Shown here: positions 21,468 to 31,224 of the stretch, in pieces
Numbering within the stretch: position 1 is the stretch's first letter
Layout of the letters: each line of letters begins with the position of its first letter
Assembly: GCF_000429065.1 (NCBI RefSeq)
Contig: NZ_AUBD01000001.1
Span: 186,001-250,000, forward strand
Origin: Silanimonas lenta DSM 16282
Lineage (GTDB): Bacteria; Pseudomonadota; Gammaproteobacteria; Xanthomonadales; Xanthomonadaceae
Direction of reading: 5' to 3'
DNA: 64,000 nt
Made by a program: the position numbers and the translations under genes
Notes under the pieces: generated by a model
The model's input: only the letters and a program-made list of their open reading frames with translations
Database searches by the model: none
Told to the model about the DNA's origin: nothing

Positions 21468-22241
21468 TCACCGCTTCGAACCCCCCTGGTCGAACGTGGA
21501 TGACCCCGCCCCCGGGACTCCCCCGAGGCCGGACAACTGCTTGCGATAACGCTCCGCGGCCCGGGCATCCCCGGCCGCCTCCTCGATGGCGATGGCCAGC
21601 ACCAGTTCCGGCGCGGTCAGCGGGGCCAGGGCCTCGCGGCGCTGCAGGAAGGCGCGGGCGCGCAGGTGGTCGCCGCGGTCGTGCTCGAGCTTGGCCATGC
21701 CCACCAGCGACTGCGCGTCGTTGGGCACCAGCGTGAGCGCGGCGCGGAAGTTCAGTTCGGCCCGCTCCATCCAGCCGGCCGATGCCGCGCAGCTGCCGGC
21801 ATTGGCCATGGCCTGGGCCGGACGGGCATAGGCCTCGTCGGCGAGTGCCTCGACGAAGCGCTGCATGGCCTCCTCGGCCCGCCCGTTGCGGCACAGCCAG
21901 GCGCCGTAGGCATTCAGCACCGGGCCGCTCTTCGGCGCCAGCGCGAAGGCCCGCTGCAGGTCGCGCGCCGCCTCCTCGCCGCGGCCCAGGGCCTCCAGCG
22001 CCTGGGAGCGCGCCAGGTATGCCAGGGCATTGCGCGGATCGGCGCGCACGGCGGCCGATGCCTCGGCGAGCGCTGCCTCCGCATCGCCCTGGTCGAGCAG
22101 GCCCTGGGCGGCATTGATCGAGCGCTGCGCCACCGCCGAGCCGCTGGCCTGGGCGGGAGCCGGGGTCGAGGCGCAGCCGGCCAGCGCCAGCGGCAGGAGG
22201 GCGAGGAGCACGACGGTGAGCCGGGGCTCAGGCCGCCGCAT
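21468..22241 (-). CDS. pilF: type IV pilus biogenesis lipoprotein PilF/PilW
   Basis: Outer-membrane pilotin that inserts and multimerises the PilQ secretin of type IV pili. It has 257 residues. The signal peptide has lipobox LAGC (followed by ASTPAP), then tandem TPR repeats ([80 protein letters not shown]). The [12 protein letters not shown] stretch is characteristic of PilF. It overlaps the rlmN stop by 14 bases, keeping the rlmN-pilF-rodZ order. Confidence 0.92.
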   Translation of the reverse strand: MRRPEPRLTVVLLALLPLALAGCASTPAPAQASGSAVAQRSINAAQGLLDQGDAEAALAEASAAVRADPRNALAYLARSQALEALGRGEEAARDLQRAFALAPKSGPVLNAYGAWLCRNGRAEEAMQRFVEALADEAYARPAQAMANAGSCAASAGWMERAELNFRAALTLVPNDAQSLVGMAKLEHDRGDHLRARAFLQRREALAPLTAPELVLAIAIEEAAGDARAAERYRKQLSGLGGVPGAGSSTFDQGGSKR

Positions 22242-23457
22242 CGGCGCCTCCCTCGAGCCGGCGGCGGAACTCCGCCTGCCGCCGTGTCCGGTCCATCACC
22301 TGCCCCTTGAGCTGCCCGCAGGCGGCATCGATGTCATCACCGCGGGTGCGGCGCACCATCGTCAGCACGCCGGCATCGAGCAGCTGCTTTTGGAAGGCGC
22401 GGATCTCGGCCTCGCCGCTGCGCTCGAAGCGCGTGCCGGGGAAGGGATTGAAGGGGATCAGGTTCACCTTCGCCGCGTGGGCATCCTGGGCCTGGCGGCA
22501 GAACTGGCGCATCAGCGCCGCCAGTTCGCGGGCATGCTCGGGCTGGTCGTTCACCCCGCGCATCAGGGTGTATTCGAAGGTGATCGAATCGATCTTCGTC
22601 GAGCGCAGGTAACGCAGGCACGCTGCCATCAGCTCGGCGATCGGATGCTTCTTGTTGAGCGGCACCAGGCGGGTGCGCAGCTCGTCGTTCGGCGCGTGCA
22701 GCGAGACGGCCAGCGCCACGTCGGCACGGGCGGCGAGCGCATCGATCATCGGCACGAGGCCGGCGGTGCTCAGGGTGACGCGCTTGCCGGCGAGACCGAA
22801 ACCGAGGTCGTCGCGCATCAGGCTCATCGCCGTCACCACGTTCTCGAAGTTGAGCAGGGGCTCGCCCATGCCCATCATCACCACGTTGGTGAGCTTGCGC
22901 TCGCGGTGTGGCACGTTGCCGAGGTGGCGCGCCGCCACGAACACCTGGCCGATGACCTCGGCGGCGGACAGGTTGCGGTTGAAGCCCTGGGTGGCAGTGG
23001 AGCAGAACTGGCAGTTCAGGCCGCAGCCCACCTGGCTCGAGACGCAGAGCGTGCCCCGGCCCTTGTCCGGGATGAACACGGTCTCGATGGCATTGCCGGC
23101 GTCCATCCCGAGCAGCCACTTGTGGGTGCCGTCGGCCGAGGGCTTGTCGAACACCACCGCCGGCGGCCGCACCTCGCAGCGCTCCTCGAGCTTGCCGCGC
23201 AGGGCCTTGCCGAGATCGGTCATGCCGCCGAAGTCGGTGACATGGCGGTGGTACATCCACTTCATGACCTGATGGGCGCGGTAGCGCTTCTCGCCCAGCT
23301 CGCGCTCGAAGAAGTCTTCGAGCGCGGAGCGGTCGAGACCCAGCAGGTTCACCCGGCCGTCCTTCGGTGCCGCCATCGCCAGTGCGCGCAGCGACCCGGG
23401 CGCCGGGGCGTCGTCCGGCGCAGGAGAGGCTTGGGGCGGGATGACTGGCGTGTTCAC
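22228..23457 (-). CDS. rlmN: dual-specificity RNA methyltransferase RlmN
   Basis: Radical-SAM enzyme that makes 2-methyladenosine at 23S rRNA position 2503 and tRNA position 37. The radical-SAM cysteines sit in [12 protein letters not shown] (Cys145, 149, 152 from the chosen start). Other family motifs are [67 protein letters not shown] and the C-terminal [18 protein letters not shown] chose GTG 23457 because its MNTPVIPP-like start resembles Xanthomonas RlmN; ATG 23376 (382 residues, starting [14 protein letters not shown]) is equally possible, and neither has a clear ribosome site. It lies 28 bases after ndk. Confidence 0.93.
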   Translation of the reverse strand: MNTPVIPPQASPAPDDAPAPGSLRALAMAAPKDGRVNLLGLDRSALEDFFERELGEKRYRAHQVMKWMYHRHVTDFGGMTDLGKALRGKLEERCEVRPPAVVFDKPSADGTHKWLLGMDAGNAIETVFIPDKGRGTLCVSSQVGCGLNCQFCSTATQGFNRNLSAAEVIGQVFVAARHLGNVPHRERKLTNVVMMGMGEPLLNFENVVTAMSLMRDDLGFGLAGKRVTLSTAGLVPMIDALAARADVALAVSLHAPNDELRTRLVPLNKKHPIAELMAACLRYLRSTKIDSITFEYTLMRGVNDQPEHARELAALMRQFCRQAQDAHAAKVNLIPFNPFPGTRFERSGEAEIRAFQKQLLDAGVLTMVRRTRGDDIDAACGQLKGQVMDRTRRQAEFRRRLEGGADAAA

Positions 23458-23485
23458 CGCGGCACGGCCGGCGGGGTTCGATGGA

Positions 23486-23911
23486 TCAGCGCGGGCAGAG
23501 CTCGGTGGCGCTGAAGAAGTAGGCGATCTCGATCGCCGCGTTCTCGAGGCTGTCCGAGCCGTGCACGGCATTGGCATCGATCGACTGCGCGAAATCGGCG
23601 CGGATGGTGCCCGGGGCGGCATCCTTCGGATTGGTGGCGCCCATCAGCTCGCGGTTCTTGGCCACCGCGTTCTCGCCTTCCAGCACCTGGATCATCACCG
23701 GCCCCGAGGTCATGAATTCGACCAGGGCATTGAAGAACGGGCGCTCCTTGTGCACCGCGTAGAAGCCTTCGGCCTCCTTGCGGGAGAGTTGCTTCATCTT
23801 CGCCGCCACGATCTTCAGGCCGGCCTCCTCGAAACGGGAGTAGATCTTGCCGATCACGTTCTTCGCGACGGCATCCGGCTTGATGATCGAAATGGTGCGC
23901 TCGATGGCCAT
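23486..23911 (-). CDS. ndk: nucleoside diphosphate kinase
   Basis: Balances nucleoside triphosphate pools by gamma-phosphate transfer through a phospho-His. It has 141 residues, the standard size. The start is [18 protein letters not shown], the active-site His lies in [12 protein letters not shown], and other signatures include [17 protein letters not shown] and [18 protein letters not shown]. It heads the long minus-strand run and has a recognisable promoter at 23954-23983. A 10-base perfect palindrome GTTTGCAAAC (23912-23921) sits directly against its ATG. Confidence 0.97.
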   Translation of the reverse strand: MAIERTISIIKPDAVAKNVIGKIYSRFEEAGLKIVAAKMKQLSRKEAEGFYAVHKERPFFNALVEFMTSGPVMIQVLEGENAVAKNRELMGATNPKDAAPGTIRADFAQSIDANAVHGSDSLENAAIEIAYFFSATELCPR

Positions 23912-23953
23912 GTTTGCAAACCTTTGTCAATAGGAAAAGCGGGTAAGACTGCC

Positions 23954-23983
23954 AGTATAGGCGGACTTTTTTTTCCGAGACAA
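23954..23983 (-). promoter_or_regulatory. predicted sigma-70-type promoter of ndk
   Basis: Read on the minus strand, TTGTCT (23978-23983) and TATACT (23954-23959) are separated by 18 bases. This places transcription start about 40 bases before the ndk ATG. The spacer contains an A-tract. The -35 element overlaps the first of three CAAGYGYTT motifs, so a regulator bound there could affect ndk. Confidence 0.6.
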
Positions 23984-24113
23984 GCGCTTACGGTGCATTG
24001 TGGAGGCCGGTTCACGGAACGGCAGGCGGCGCGGCCGCGCCGCCCGCCACATCGATTCAATCAAGTGCTTGACCAAGGCGGCTCTCCAGCGCAGGCTTGC
24101 AGCAAGCGTTTGA
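23981..24113. promoter_or_regulatory. three copies of a CAAGYGYTT motif between ndk and the TetR gene
   Basis: CAAGCGCTT (23981-23989), CAAGTGCTT (24062-24070, inside TCAAGTGCTTGA) and CAAGCGTTT (24103-24111, followed by GA) occur in the 214-base divergent spacer. The third also forms a 13-base inverted repeat, GCTTG-CAG-CAAGC (24095-24107). The second overlaps TTGACC (24069-24074), a possible -35 for the TetR gene. This is the pattern expected of an autoregulated TetR-type repressor, but no binding is shown. The rest of the spacer has nothing else I recognise. Confidence 0.5.
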
Positions 24114-24125
24114 ACGAGGCCCGCC

Positions 24126-24749
24126 ATGAGCAGCACCCACTTCAACACCAAGGAACGCATCCTCGGAGCCGCGGAGGAACTGTTCGCCATCCACGGTTTC
24201 GCCGGCACCTCGCTGCGGCAGGTCACCAGCCGGGCCGATGTCAACATCGCCGCGGTGAACTACCACTTCGGATCGAAGGAAAACCTCATCAACGAAGTAT
24301 TCCGGCGGCGCATGGACGACATGAGCGAGAGGCGCCTGAGGCAGCTCGCCGAGGCCCGCCAGGCAAGACCCGGGGACCTCGAGGCGGTGCTCGAGGCCTT
24401 CATCGGGCCGCCGCTCGCGCTCACCCTCGACCGCCAGCACGGCGGGGCCGCCTTCGTCCGCGTGCTGGCCCGCGCCTTCGCCGAGAAGAACGACGGCCTG
24501 CGCAAGTTCCTGTCCGACAACTACGGCCACGTGCTGCGCGAGTTCGCCAAGGCCATCGCCGAGTGCGTGCCGGGCCTGGCGAAAGAGGACCTCTACTGGC
24601 GCCTCGACTTCGTGGCCGGGGCGCTCACCTATGCCATGGCCGACTTCGGCCTGATCAAACGGCCGGCCGGCACCAGCGAGAAGCAGCACTGCGAGCAGGC
24701 GGCGCGGCAGCTGGTGCGCTTCGCCGCCGCCGGCCTGCGGGCGGCCTGA
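24126..24749 (+). CDS. TetR/AcrR family regulator (PsrA-like) of fatty acid genes
   Basis: 207-residue one-component repressor. The N-terminal helix-turn-helix is TKERILGAAEELFAIHGFAGTSLRQVTSRADVNIAAVNYHFGSKENLINEVF, with the recognition helix and NYHFGSK typical of the PsrA branch. The C-terminal helical ligand domain includes FVRVLARAFAEKNDGLRKFL. PsrA proteins sense long-chain acyl-CoA or fatty acids and control fadBA genes in pseudomonads. Here the gene sits 105 bases upstream of a fadB-type and thiolase pair on the same strand, and has candidate operators in its own promoter. The assignment to PsrA-like control is inferred from similarity and position. Confidence 0.85.
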   Translation: MSSTHFNTKERILGAAEELFAIHGFAGTSLRQVTSRADVNIAAVNYHFGSKENLINEVFRRRMDDMSERRLRQLAEARQARPGDLEAVLEAFIGPPLALTLDRQHGGAAFVRVLARAFAEKNDGLRKFLSDNYGHVLREFAKAIAECVPGLAKEDLYWRLDFVAGALTYAMADFGLIKRPAGTSEKQHCEQAARQLVRFAAAGLRAA

Positions 24750-24773
24750 GACGCCCCCTCTTTACGAAGGACC

Positions 24774-24789
24774 CATACGCTGGCGTATG
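24774..24789. promoter_or_regulatory. perfect 16-bp inverted repeat upstream of the fadN-like gene
   Basis: CATACGC-TG-GCGTATG is a perfect palindrome with seven-base arms, 65 bases before the start of the multifunctional beta-oxidation gene. It overlaps TATGCT (24786-24791), a possible -10 element with TTTACG 19 bases upstream. It differs from the CAAGYGYTT motifs, so a second regulator may act here. Confidence 0.5.
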
Positions 24790-24854
24790 CTTTGCCGGGC
24801 GAGGCCCTGCCCCGCCCGGCCCGAACCGGCCCTCCCTCCCCCAACGGAGTCCCC

Positions 24855-27224
24855 ATGTCCCAGCTTCGAATCCGCAAAGTGGCGGTGCTCGGCGCCGGCG
24901 TGATGGGCGCGCAGATCGCCGCCCACCTCGTCAATGCCGACGTCGACACCCTGCTCTTCGACCTTCCGGCCCAGGAAGGCGACAAGAACGGCATCGTCCA
25001 GAAGGCCATCGCCAACCTGGGCAAGCTCTCGCCGGCCCCGCTCGCCAGCAAGGCCAAGGCCGCTGCGATCATCCCGGCCAACTACGAGCAACACCTCCCC
25101 CAACTCGCGGACTGCGACCTCATCATCGAGGCCATCGCCGAGAAGATGGAGTGGAAGAAGGCGCTCTACGAGAAGATCGCCCCGCACGTGGCGCCGCATG
25201 CCATCGTCGCCTCGAACACCTCCGGGCTCTCGATCAACGCGCTGGCCGAGGCCATGCCGGCGGCGGTGCGCCCGCGCTTCTGCGGCGTGCACTTCTTCAA
25301 CCCGCCGCGCTACATGCACCTTGCCGAGCTGATTCCCTGCGCCGGCACCGAGCCGGCGGTGCTGCAGGGGCTCGAGACCTTCCTCACCACCACGCTGGGC
25401 AAGGGCGTGGTCTATGCCAAGGACACGCCGAACTTCATCGGCAACCGCATCGGCGTGTTCTCGATCCTCGCCGGCATGCACCACACCGAGCGCCTGGGCC
25501 TCGGTTTCGATGAGGTCGATGCCATCACCGGCCCGCTGATCGGCCGCCCGAAGTCGGCGACCTACCGCACCTCGGACGTGGTCGGCCTCGACACTATGGC
25601 CCACGTCATCAAGACCATGGCCGACACCCTGCCGGATGACCCTTGGCACGCGTACTTCAAGGCCCCCGACTGGCTGCAGGCGCTGATCGCCAGGGGCGCG
25701 CTGGGCCAGAAGGCCGGCGCCGGCATCTACCGGAAGCAGGGCAAAGACATCCTCGTCCTCGACCTCGCCAAGCAGGACTACCGCCCGAGCGGCGCCGAGG
25801 CGAATGCCGAGGTCGTCGAGATCCTGAAGATCAAGAACCCGGCCGAGAAGTTCGCCAAGCTGCGTGCGCATTCGCATCCGCAGGCGCAGTTCCTGTGGGC
25901 GATCTTCCGCGATCTCTTCCACTACGCCGCCTTCCACCTGCATTCCATCGCCGACACTGCGCGTGACGTCGACTTCGCCATGCGCTGGGGCTATGGCTGG
26001 AGTCTCGGCCCCTTCGAGACCTGGCAGGCCGCCGGCTGGCAGCAGGTGGCCGCCTGGATCGCCGAGGACATCGCCGCCGGCAGGGCCATGGCCAGCGCGC
26101 CGCTGCCGGCCTGGGTGAGCGATGGCCGTGCCGGGGTGCACTCGGCCGAGGGCAGCTTCAGCCCGGCCCGCAATGCCGCCCTGCCCCGCTCCACCCTGCC
26201 CGTCTATGCCCGCCAGCGCTTCCCGGAAACCGTGATCGGCGAGGCCCCGGCCAACCCGGGCGCCACGGTATTCGAGACCGACGCGGTGCGCCTGTGGACC
26301 GATGGCGACGGCATTGCCGTGCTCGGTTTCAAGACCAAGATGCACACCGTCTCGGACGGCGTACTGGCCGGCATTCAGCAGGCCATCGACATCGCCGAGA
26401 AGGACTTCCGCGGCCTGGTCATCTGGCAGCCGAAGGCCCCGTTCTCGGCCGGTGCCGATCTCGCCGGTGCGCTGGCGGCGCTGCAGGCCGGCCGCCTCGA
26501 CGACTTCACCGCGATGGTGGCCACCTTCCAGGCCACCAGCCAGCGCATCAAGTACGCGCTGGTGCCGGTGGTGGCGGCGGTGCGCGGCCTCGCCCTCGGC
26601 GGTGGCTGCGAGTTCCAGATGCATGCGGCCCGCACCGTGGCCCATCTCGAGAGCTACATCGGTCTTGTCGAGGCCGGTGTGGGCCTGCTGCCGGCGGGCG
26701 GCGGCCTGAAGGAGATCGCCGCCCGGGCCTCGGCCCGGGCGAAGAACGGTGATGTGTTCGCTGAGCTCAGGCCGATGTTCGAGACCGTGGCCATGGGCAA
26801 GGTGTCGTCCTCGGCGCTCGAGGCGAAGGAACTCGGCCTGCTGCGCGAGTCCGACATCGTGGTCTTCCACGAGCATGAGCTGCTGCACGTGGCGCGCCAG
26901 ACCGCGCTGGCCATGGCCGAGGCCGGCTACCGCCCGCCGCTGCCGAACCGCCAGATCACCGCCGCCGGCGATGTTGGCATCGCCACCTTCAAGATGATGC
27001 TGGTGAACATGCTCGAGGGGCGGATGATCAGCCCGCACGACATGGAGATCGCCACCCGTATCGCCACCGTGCTCTCGGGCGGCGAGATCGACCGCGGCGC
27101 CACCGTGGACGAGGACTGGCTGATCCGCCTCGAGCGCGAGCATTTCGTCGCGCTTGCCCAGATGCCGAAGACCCAGGAGCGCATCGCCCACATGCTGAAG
27201 ACCGGCAAGCCGCTGCGTAACTGA
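24855..27224 (+). CDS. 3-hydroxyacyl-CoA dehydrogenase / enoyl-CoA hydratase (FadN-like domain order)
   Basis: Multifunctional beta-oxidation protein: enoyl-CoA hydration and oxidation of 3-hydroxyacyl-CoA. It has 789 residues from ATG 24855, which is preceded by GGAG; an in-frame upstream extension is not protein-like. The dehydrogenase comes first: NAD loop VAVLGAGVMGAQIAAHL (residues 9-25), NTSGLSINALA, HFFNPPRYMHLAELIP, NFIGNRIGVF, then C-terminal dehydrogenase helices. The crotonase domain is at about 490-700, with FSAGADLAGALAAL, ALGGGCEFQMHAARTVA and the GLVEAGVGLLPAGGG loop with the catalytic Glu. This is the reverse of E. coli FadB (hydratase first) and matches FadN/long-chain types. 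It is paired with the thiolase 20 bases downstream. Confidence 0.93.
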   Translation: MSQLRIRKVAVLGAGVMGAQIAAHLVNADVDTLLFDLPAQEGDKNGIVQKAIANLGKLSPAPLASKAKAAAIIPANYEQHLPQLADCDLIIEAIAEKMEWKKALYEKIAPHVAPHAIVASNTSGLSINALAEAMPAAVRPRFCGVHFFNPPRYMHLAELIPCAGTEPAVLQGLETFLTTTLGKGVVYAKDTPNFIGNRIGVFSILAGMHHTERLGLGFDEVDAITGPLIGRPKSATYRTSDVVGLDTMAHVIKTMADTLPDDPWHAYFKAPDWLQALIARGALGQKAGAGIYRKQGKDILVLDLAKQDYRPSGAEANAEVVEILKIKNPAEKFAKLRAHSHPQAQFLWAIFRDLFHYAAFHLHSIADTARDVDFAMRWGYGWSLGPFETWQAAGWQQVAAWIAEDIAAGRAMASAPLPAWVSDGRAGVHSAEGSFSPARNAALPRSTLPVYARQRFPETVIGEAPANPGATVFETDAVRLWTDGDGIAVLGFKTKMHTVSDGVLAGIQQAIDIAEKDFRGLVIWQPKAPFSAGADLAGALAALQAGRLDDFTAMVATFQATSQRIKYALVPVVAAVRGLALGGGCEFQMHAARTVAHLESYIGLVEAGVGLLPAGGGLKEIAARASARAKNGDVFAELRPMFETVAMGKVSSSALEAKELGLLRESDIVVFHEHELLHVARQTALAMAEAGYRPPLPNRQITAAGDVGIATFKMMLVNMLEGRMISPHDMEIATRIATVLSGGEIDRGATVDEDWLIRLEREHFVALAQMPKTQERIAHMLKTGKPLRN

Positions 27225-27244
27225 CGGACGACGAGGACACTCCC

Positions 27245-28441
<1,197 letters not shown>

Positions 28442-28493
28442 AATCCGGCCCTGGCGCGTGCCGCAGTCCGGCCCGCGGCCGCCGGCATGGCAT

Positions 28494-28522
28494 GGAAAGG
28501 CCCGGCACTGCCGGGCCTTTCC
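28494..28522. terminator. bidirectional hairpin terminator
   Basis: Perfect 13-base-pair stem (GGAAAGGCCCGGC / GCCGGGCCTTTCC) with a three-base loop ACT, lying in the 122-base gap between the convergent thiolase (plus) and amine oxidase (minus) genes. Because both arms carry AAA/TTT, it can work for transcripts from either side. Confidence 0.8.
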
Positions 28523-28563
28523 GTCTGCGGCCCCCTGCCCTCCGGCCGCGGGCCACCCGCCGT

Positions 28564-29856
28564 CTAGCCGGCAAGGCGCTCACGCCAGTCCTTCCACGCG
28601 TCCCTGGCCTGCAGCCACCAGTAGGTGGCCTGGGCGCCGAGGTAGCCCAAGGGCTTCAGCGCAGAGTCGAGGCCGAAGGGGGCGAAGTCCTGCCAGGCCG
28701 GGTCGCCCTCGGCGATGGCGGCGGCCAGCATCTCGCCCGCCACCGTGGTCGGGGCCACGCCATGGCCGCCGAAAGCCTGGGCGTACCAGAGCCCCGGCGC
28801 GAGCTGGCCGAGCTGCGGCATTTCATGGCGGGCGTAGCTCATGAGTCCCGACCAGGCGTAGTCGATGCGCACGCCGGCCAGCCCCGGAAAGACCCGGGCG
28901 AGGTCGCGGCGCAGCAGGCGTTCCACGGCGGCAGGCGGGCGGTCGCGCACCGAGATGCGCCCGCCCCAGAGCAGGCGGGTATCGGGCAGCAGGCGGTAGT
29001 AGTCGAAGGCAAACCGGGTGTCGTAGACCGCGGCCCGCGTGCGGATGAAGGCCGCGGCCTCGTCTCCGAGCGGTTCGGTGACGATGATGTAGGTGGCGAT
29101 CGGCAGCACGGCCGCGTCGATGCGCGGTACGAGTCCGGCAAGGTAGCCGCCGCAGGCCAGCAGCACGTGCTCGGCTTCGACCTCCCCTTCCGGCGTGCGC
29201 ACCCGCCAGCCGGCGCCCCGGCGCTCCAGCGCCAGGGCCGGGCTGTGCTCGAAGCAGCGCCCGCCTGCCTGACCGATGGCCGAGGCCAGGCCGAGGGCGT
29301 ATTTCAGGGGGTGGAAGTGGAAAGCCTCGCGCTCGAAGAGCGCGCCGGAATAGCGTGTCGTACCAAGCAGGGCGGCGAGTTCCTCCCGCGGCACCGGTTC
29401 CCAGCGGGTATCGAAGTGCTCGGCAAGCAGGCAACGGCGCGCCTCGAGCACTGCCGGGTCGCGGAACCAGTTGGCCCATAGCACGCCACCTTCCACCCGG
29501 TCGCAGTCGATGGTGTACCGCCGCGTCCGCTCGCGCACCCGGGCCACGGCCTCGCGGGTGCGGCGGTAGAGGGCCCGGGCCTGCTCCGGGCCGAGCCTGG
29601 CGAGCAGGGCGGCCTCGCCCAGCGAATAGCCGGCGAAGACGAAACCGCCGTTGCGGCCCGAGGCCCCGTGGGCCACCGTCTCCGCTTCCAGCACCAGCAC
29701 CTCGCGAACGCCGCGCTCGAGCAGCGAACAGGCCGTGCCCAGACCGGCGAACCCGGCGCCGACGATGCAGACCCGGGCCGCATGGCGGCCCTGCAGGCGC
29801 GGCAGGCCGGGCGGTGGCGGGAGGCTGGCGCGGTAGTAGCTGGAGGGTGCCGGCAC
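28564..29856 (-). CDS. FAD-dependent amine/amino-acid oxidoreductase (PuuB/DadA-like)
   Basis: 430-residue DAO-family flavoprotein. The N-terminus has SSYYRASLPPPPGLPRLQG, characteristic of gamma-glutamylputrescine oxidase (PuuB)-type proteins, then the dinucleotide fold VCIVGAGFAGLGTACSLLERG, VLEAETVAHGASGRNGGFV and the C-terminal FAD contact YAQAFGGHGVAPTTVAGE. The GTG start at 29856 is chosen because GGGGA lies just upstream and the protein then begins like PuuB; the upstream open frame is low-complexity. No other puu gene is adjacent, so the natural substrate (putrescine derivative, amino acid or other amine) is uncertain. Confidence 0.85.
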   Translation of the reverse strand: MPAPSSYYRASLPPPPGLPRLQGRHAARVCIVGAGFAGLGTACSLLERGVREVLVLEAETVAHGASGRNGGFVFAGYSLGEAALLARLGPEQARALYRRTREAVARVRERTRRYTIDCDRVEGGVLWANWFRDPAVLEARRCLLAEHFDTRWEPVPREELAALLGTTRYSGALFEREAFHFHPLKYALGLASAIGQAGGRCFEHSPALALERRGAGWRVRTPEGEVEAEHVLLACGGYLAGLVPRIDAAVLPIATYIIVTEPLGDEAAAFIRTRAAVYDTRFAFDYYRLLPDTRLLWGGRISVRDRPPAAVERLLRRDLARVFPGLAGVRIDYAWSGLMSYARHEMPQLGQLAPGLWYAQAFGGHGVAPTTVAGEMLAAAIAEGDPAWQDFAPFGLDSALKPLGYLGAQATYWWLQARDAWKDWRERLAG

Positions 29857-29915
29857 GACGTTCCCCGGAGATCGGATCCGGCTAGGATGCCGCCTCCCCC
29901 TGCCGCCGACGAGCC

Positions 29916-30314
29916 ATGCCGCCACGACACCGCTCCCGCCTCCTTCTCGCCTTTCTCGCCTGGGCCTGCGTGCTGGTGGGCGCAGCCTGGGCCCTGCAGT
30001 GGTGGCTGGAGGGCCGGGTCCTGTCGGGGCACCGCTCGCCGCAGGCCGCGCTGGCGCTGATGCAGCAGTGGAATCTGGCACTGCGGGCGGCTCTGGGGCT
30101 GACGGCGCTCGGGCTGGCGGCCAGCCTGCTGCGCCTGCGGGCGCGCGTCGGCGCGACGCGCCACTGGCCGCCGGGCGGCCCCTGGCCGGTTCCCCGCCCG
30201 CTCGGCGCGCAGTCCCTGCGCCGCCTGCGCGCCGGCCTGCTCGTCGCCGCGGTGGCGGCATTCGTCTTGGGCACACTGGCGCTGGGCGCGGCGCTTCACG
30301 CCCTGCCTGCCTGA
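29916..30314 (+). CDS. small hypothetical membrane protein
   Basis: 132 residues with three clear hydrophobic helices: LLLAFLAWACVLVGAAWALQ, ALRAALGLTALGLAASLL and a C-terminal VAAVAAFVLGTLALGAAL. A basic and Pro-rich cytoplasmic loop (RHWPPGGPWPVPRPLG) lies between the second and third. It is divergent from the amine oxidase (59-base gap) and convergent with galU. No family is recognised, and no function can be proposed. Confidence 0.65.
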   Translation: MPPRHRSRLLLAFLAWACVLVGAAWALQWWLEGRVLSGHRSPQAALALMQQWNLALRAALGLTALGLAASLLRLRARVGATRHWPPGGPWPVPRPLGAQSLRRLRAGLLVAAVAAFVLGTLALGAALHALPA

Positions 30315-30317
30315 GAC

Positions 30318-30343
30318 GGCGCGCGCCGGTGCCGGGGCGCGCC
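30318..30343. terminator. GC-rich hairpin between convergent genes
   Basis: Arms GGCGCGC (30318-30324) and GCGCGCC (30337-30343) enclose a nested CCGG-TG-CCGG. There is no T-tract. It lies in the 31-base gap between the small membrane protein and galU, so it may terminate both, but this is only suggestive. Confidence 0.35.
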
Positions 30344-30345
30344 GC

Positions 30346-31224
30346 TCAGCCTTCGGCCAGGGCCTCGCGCATCAGGGCCTTCGCGGCCTCGCGCAGGCCA
30401 GGGTCTTCGAGGGCGTAGCGCAGGGTGGCCTCGATCAGGCCGATGCGGCTGCCGCAGTCGAAGCGCCGGCCCTCGAAGCGGTGCGCCAGCACCCGATCCT
30501 CGGCGAGCAGGGCGGCAATGCCGTCGGTGAGCTGGATCTCGCCGCCTGCTCCCGGCCGGGTGTGGGCCAGCAGCTCGAAGATGCGCGGCGAGAGCACGTA
30601 GCGGCCGACCACGGCGAGCGTGCTCGGCGCATCCTCTGGCTTCGGCTTCTCGACGATGGCGCCGATCTCCGACGAGGTGCCGCCGCCGCGGGTGGCCACG
30701 ATGCCGTAGCTGCGGGTCTGCTCGATCGGCACGTCCTGCACCGCGATGACGCTGGCCGACTCGCGCTCGGCCAGTTCCACGAGCTGCCGGGTCGCGCCCT
30801 TGCCGCGGTTCCAGATCAGGTCGTCGGGCAGCAGCACGGCGAAGGGCTGCTCTCCTACCACCGGCCGGGCGCAGAGCACGGCATGCCCCAGGCCCAGGGC
30901 CTCCGCCTGGGTGACGAACACCGCCCGCACATGGCGCGGCAGCACGTCGCGGATCATCGCCAGCAGCTCCGACTTGCCCGCCCGCTCCAGCTTCTGCTCG
31001 AGCTCGTAGGCCTTGTCGAAGTAGTCGGCCACCGCGTGCTTGTAGCGGTTGGTGACGAAGACCAGGGTGTCGCAGCCGGCGTCGATGGCCTCGTCCACCG
31101 CGTACTGGATCAGCGGCCGGTCGACCACCGGCAGCATCTCCTTGGGCACGGTCTTGGTGGCGGGAAGGAAGCGGGTTCCGAGGCCGGCGACCGGGAACAC
31201 CGCGCAGCGCACCCGGCCCCTCAC
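30346..31224 (-). CDS. galU: UTP-glucose-1-phosphate uridylyltransferase
   Basis: Makes UDP-glucose from UTP and glucose-1-phosphate, feeding LPS, exopolysaccharide and uronic-acid synthesis. It has 292 residues. The signature is GLGTRFLPATKTVPKEMLPV followed by DRPLIQYAVDEA. The nucleotide-binding VLLPDDLI and the GEIQLTDGIAALL region, which contains the substrate loop, are present. The GTG at 31224 overlaps the stop of the upstream dehydratase gene as GTGA, so translation is coupled. Confidence 0.95.
   Translation of the reverse strand: MRGRVRCAVFPVAGLGTRFLPATKTVPKEMLPVVDRPLIQYAVDEAIDAGCDTLVFVTNRYKHAVADYFDKAYELEQKLERAGKSELLAMIRDVLPRHVRAVFVTQAEALGLGHAVLCARPVVGEQPFAVLLPDDLIWNRGKGATRQLVELAERESASVIAVQDVPIEQTRSYGIVATRGGGTSSEIGAIVEKPKPEDAPSTLAVVGRYVLSPRIFELLAHTRPGAGGEIQLTDGIAALLAEDRVLAHRFEGRRFDCGSRIGLIEATLRYALEDPGLREAAKALMREALAEG

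Noticed and set aside
21466-21894. N-terminal extension of RodZ beyond ATG 21465.
   Set aside because: It runs over pilF in another frame and lacks similarity to RodZ, whose usual start MAEENQDIGG-like matches the chosen ATG.
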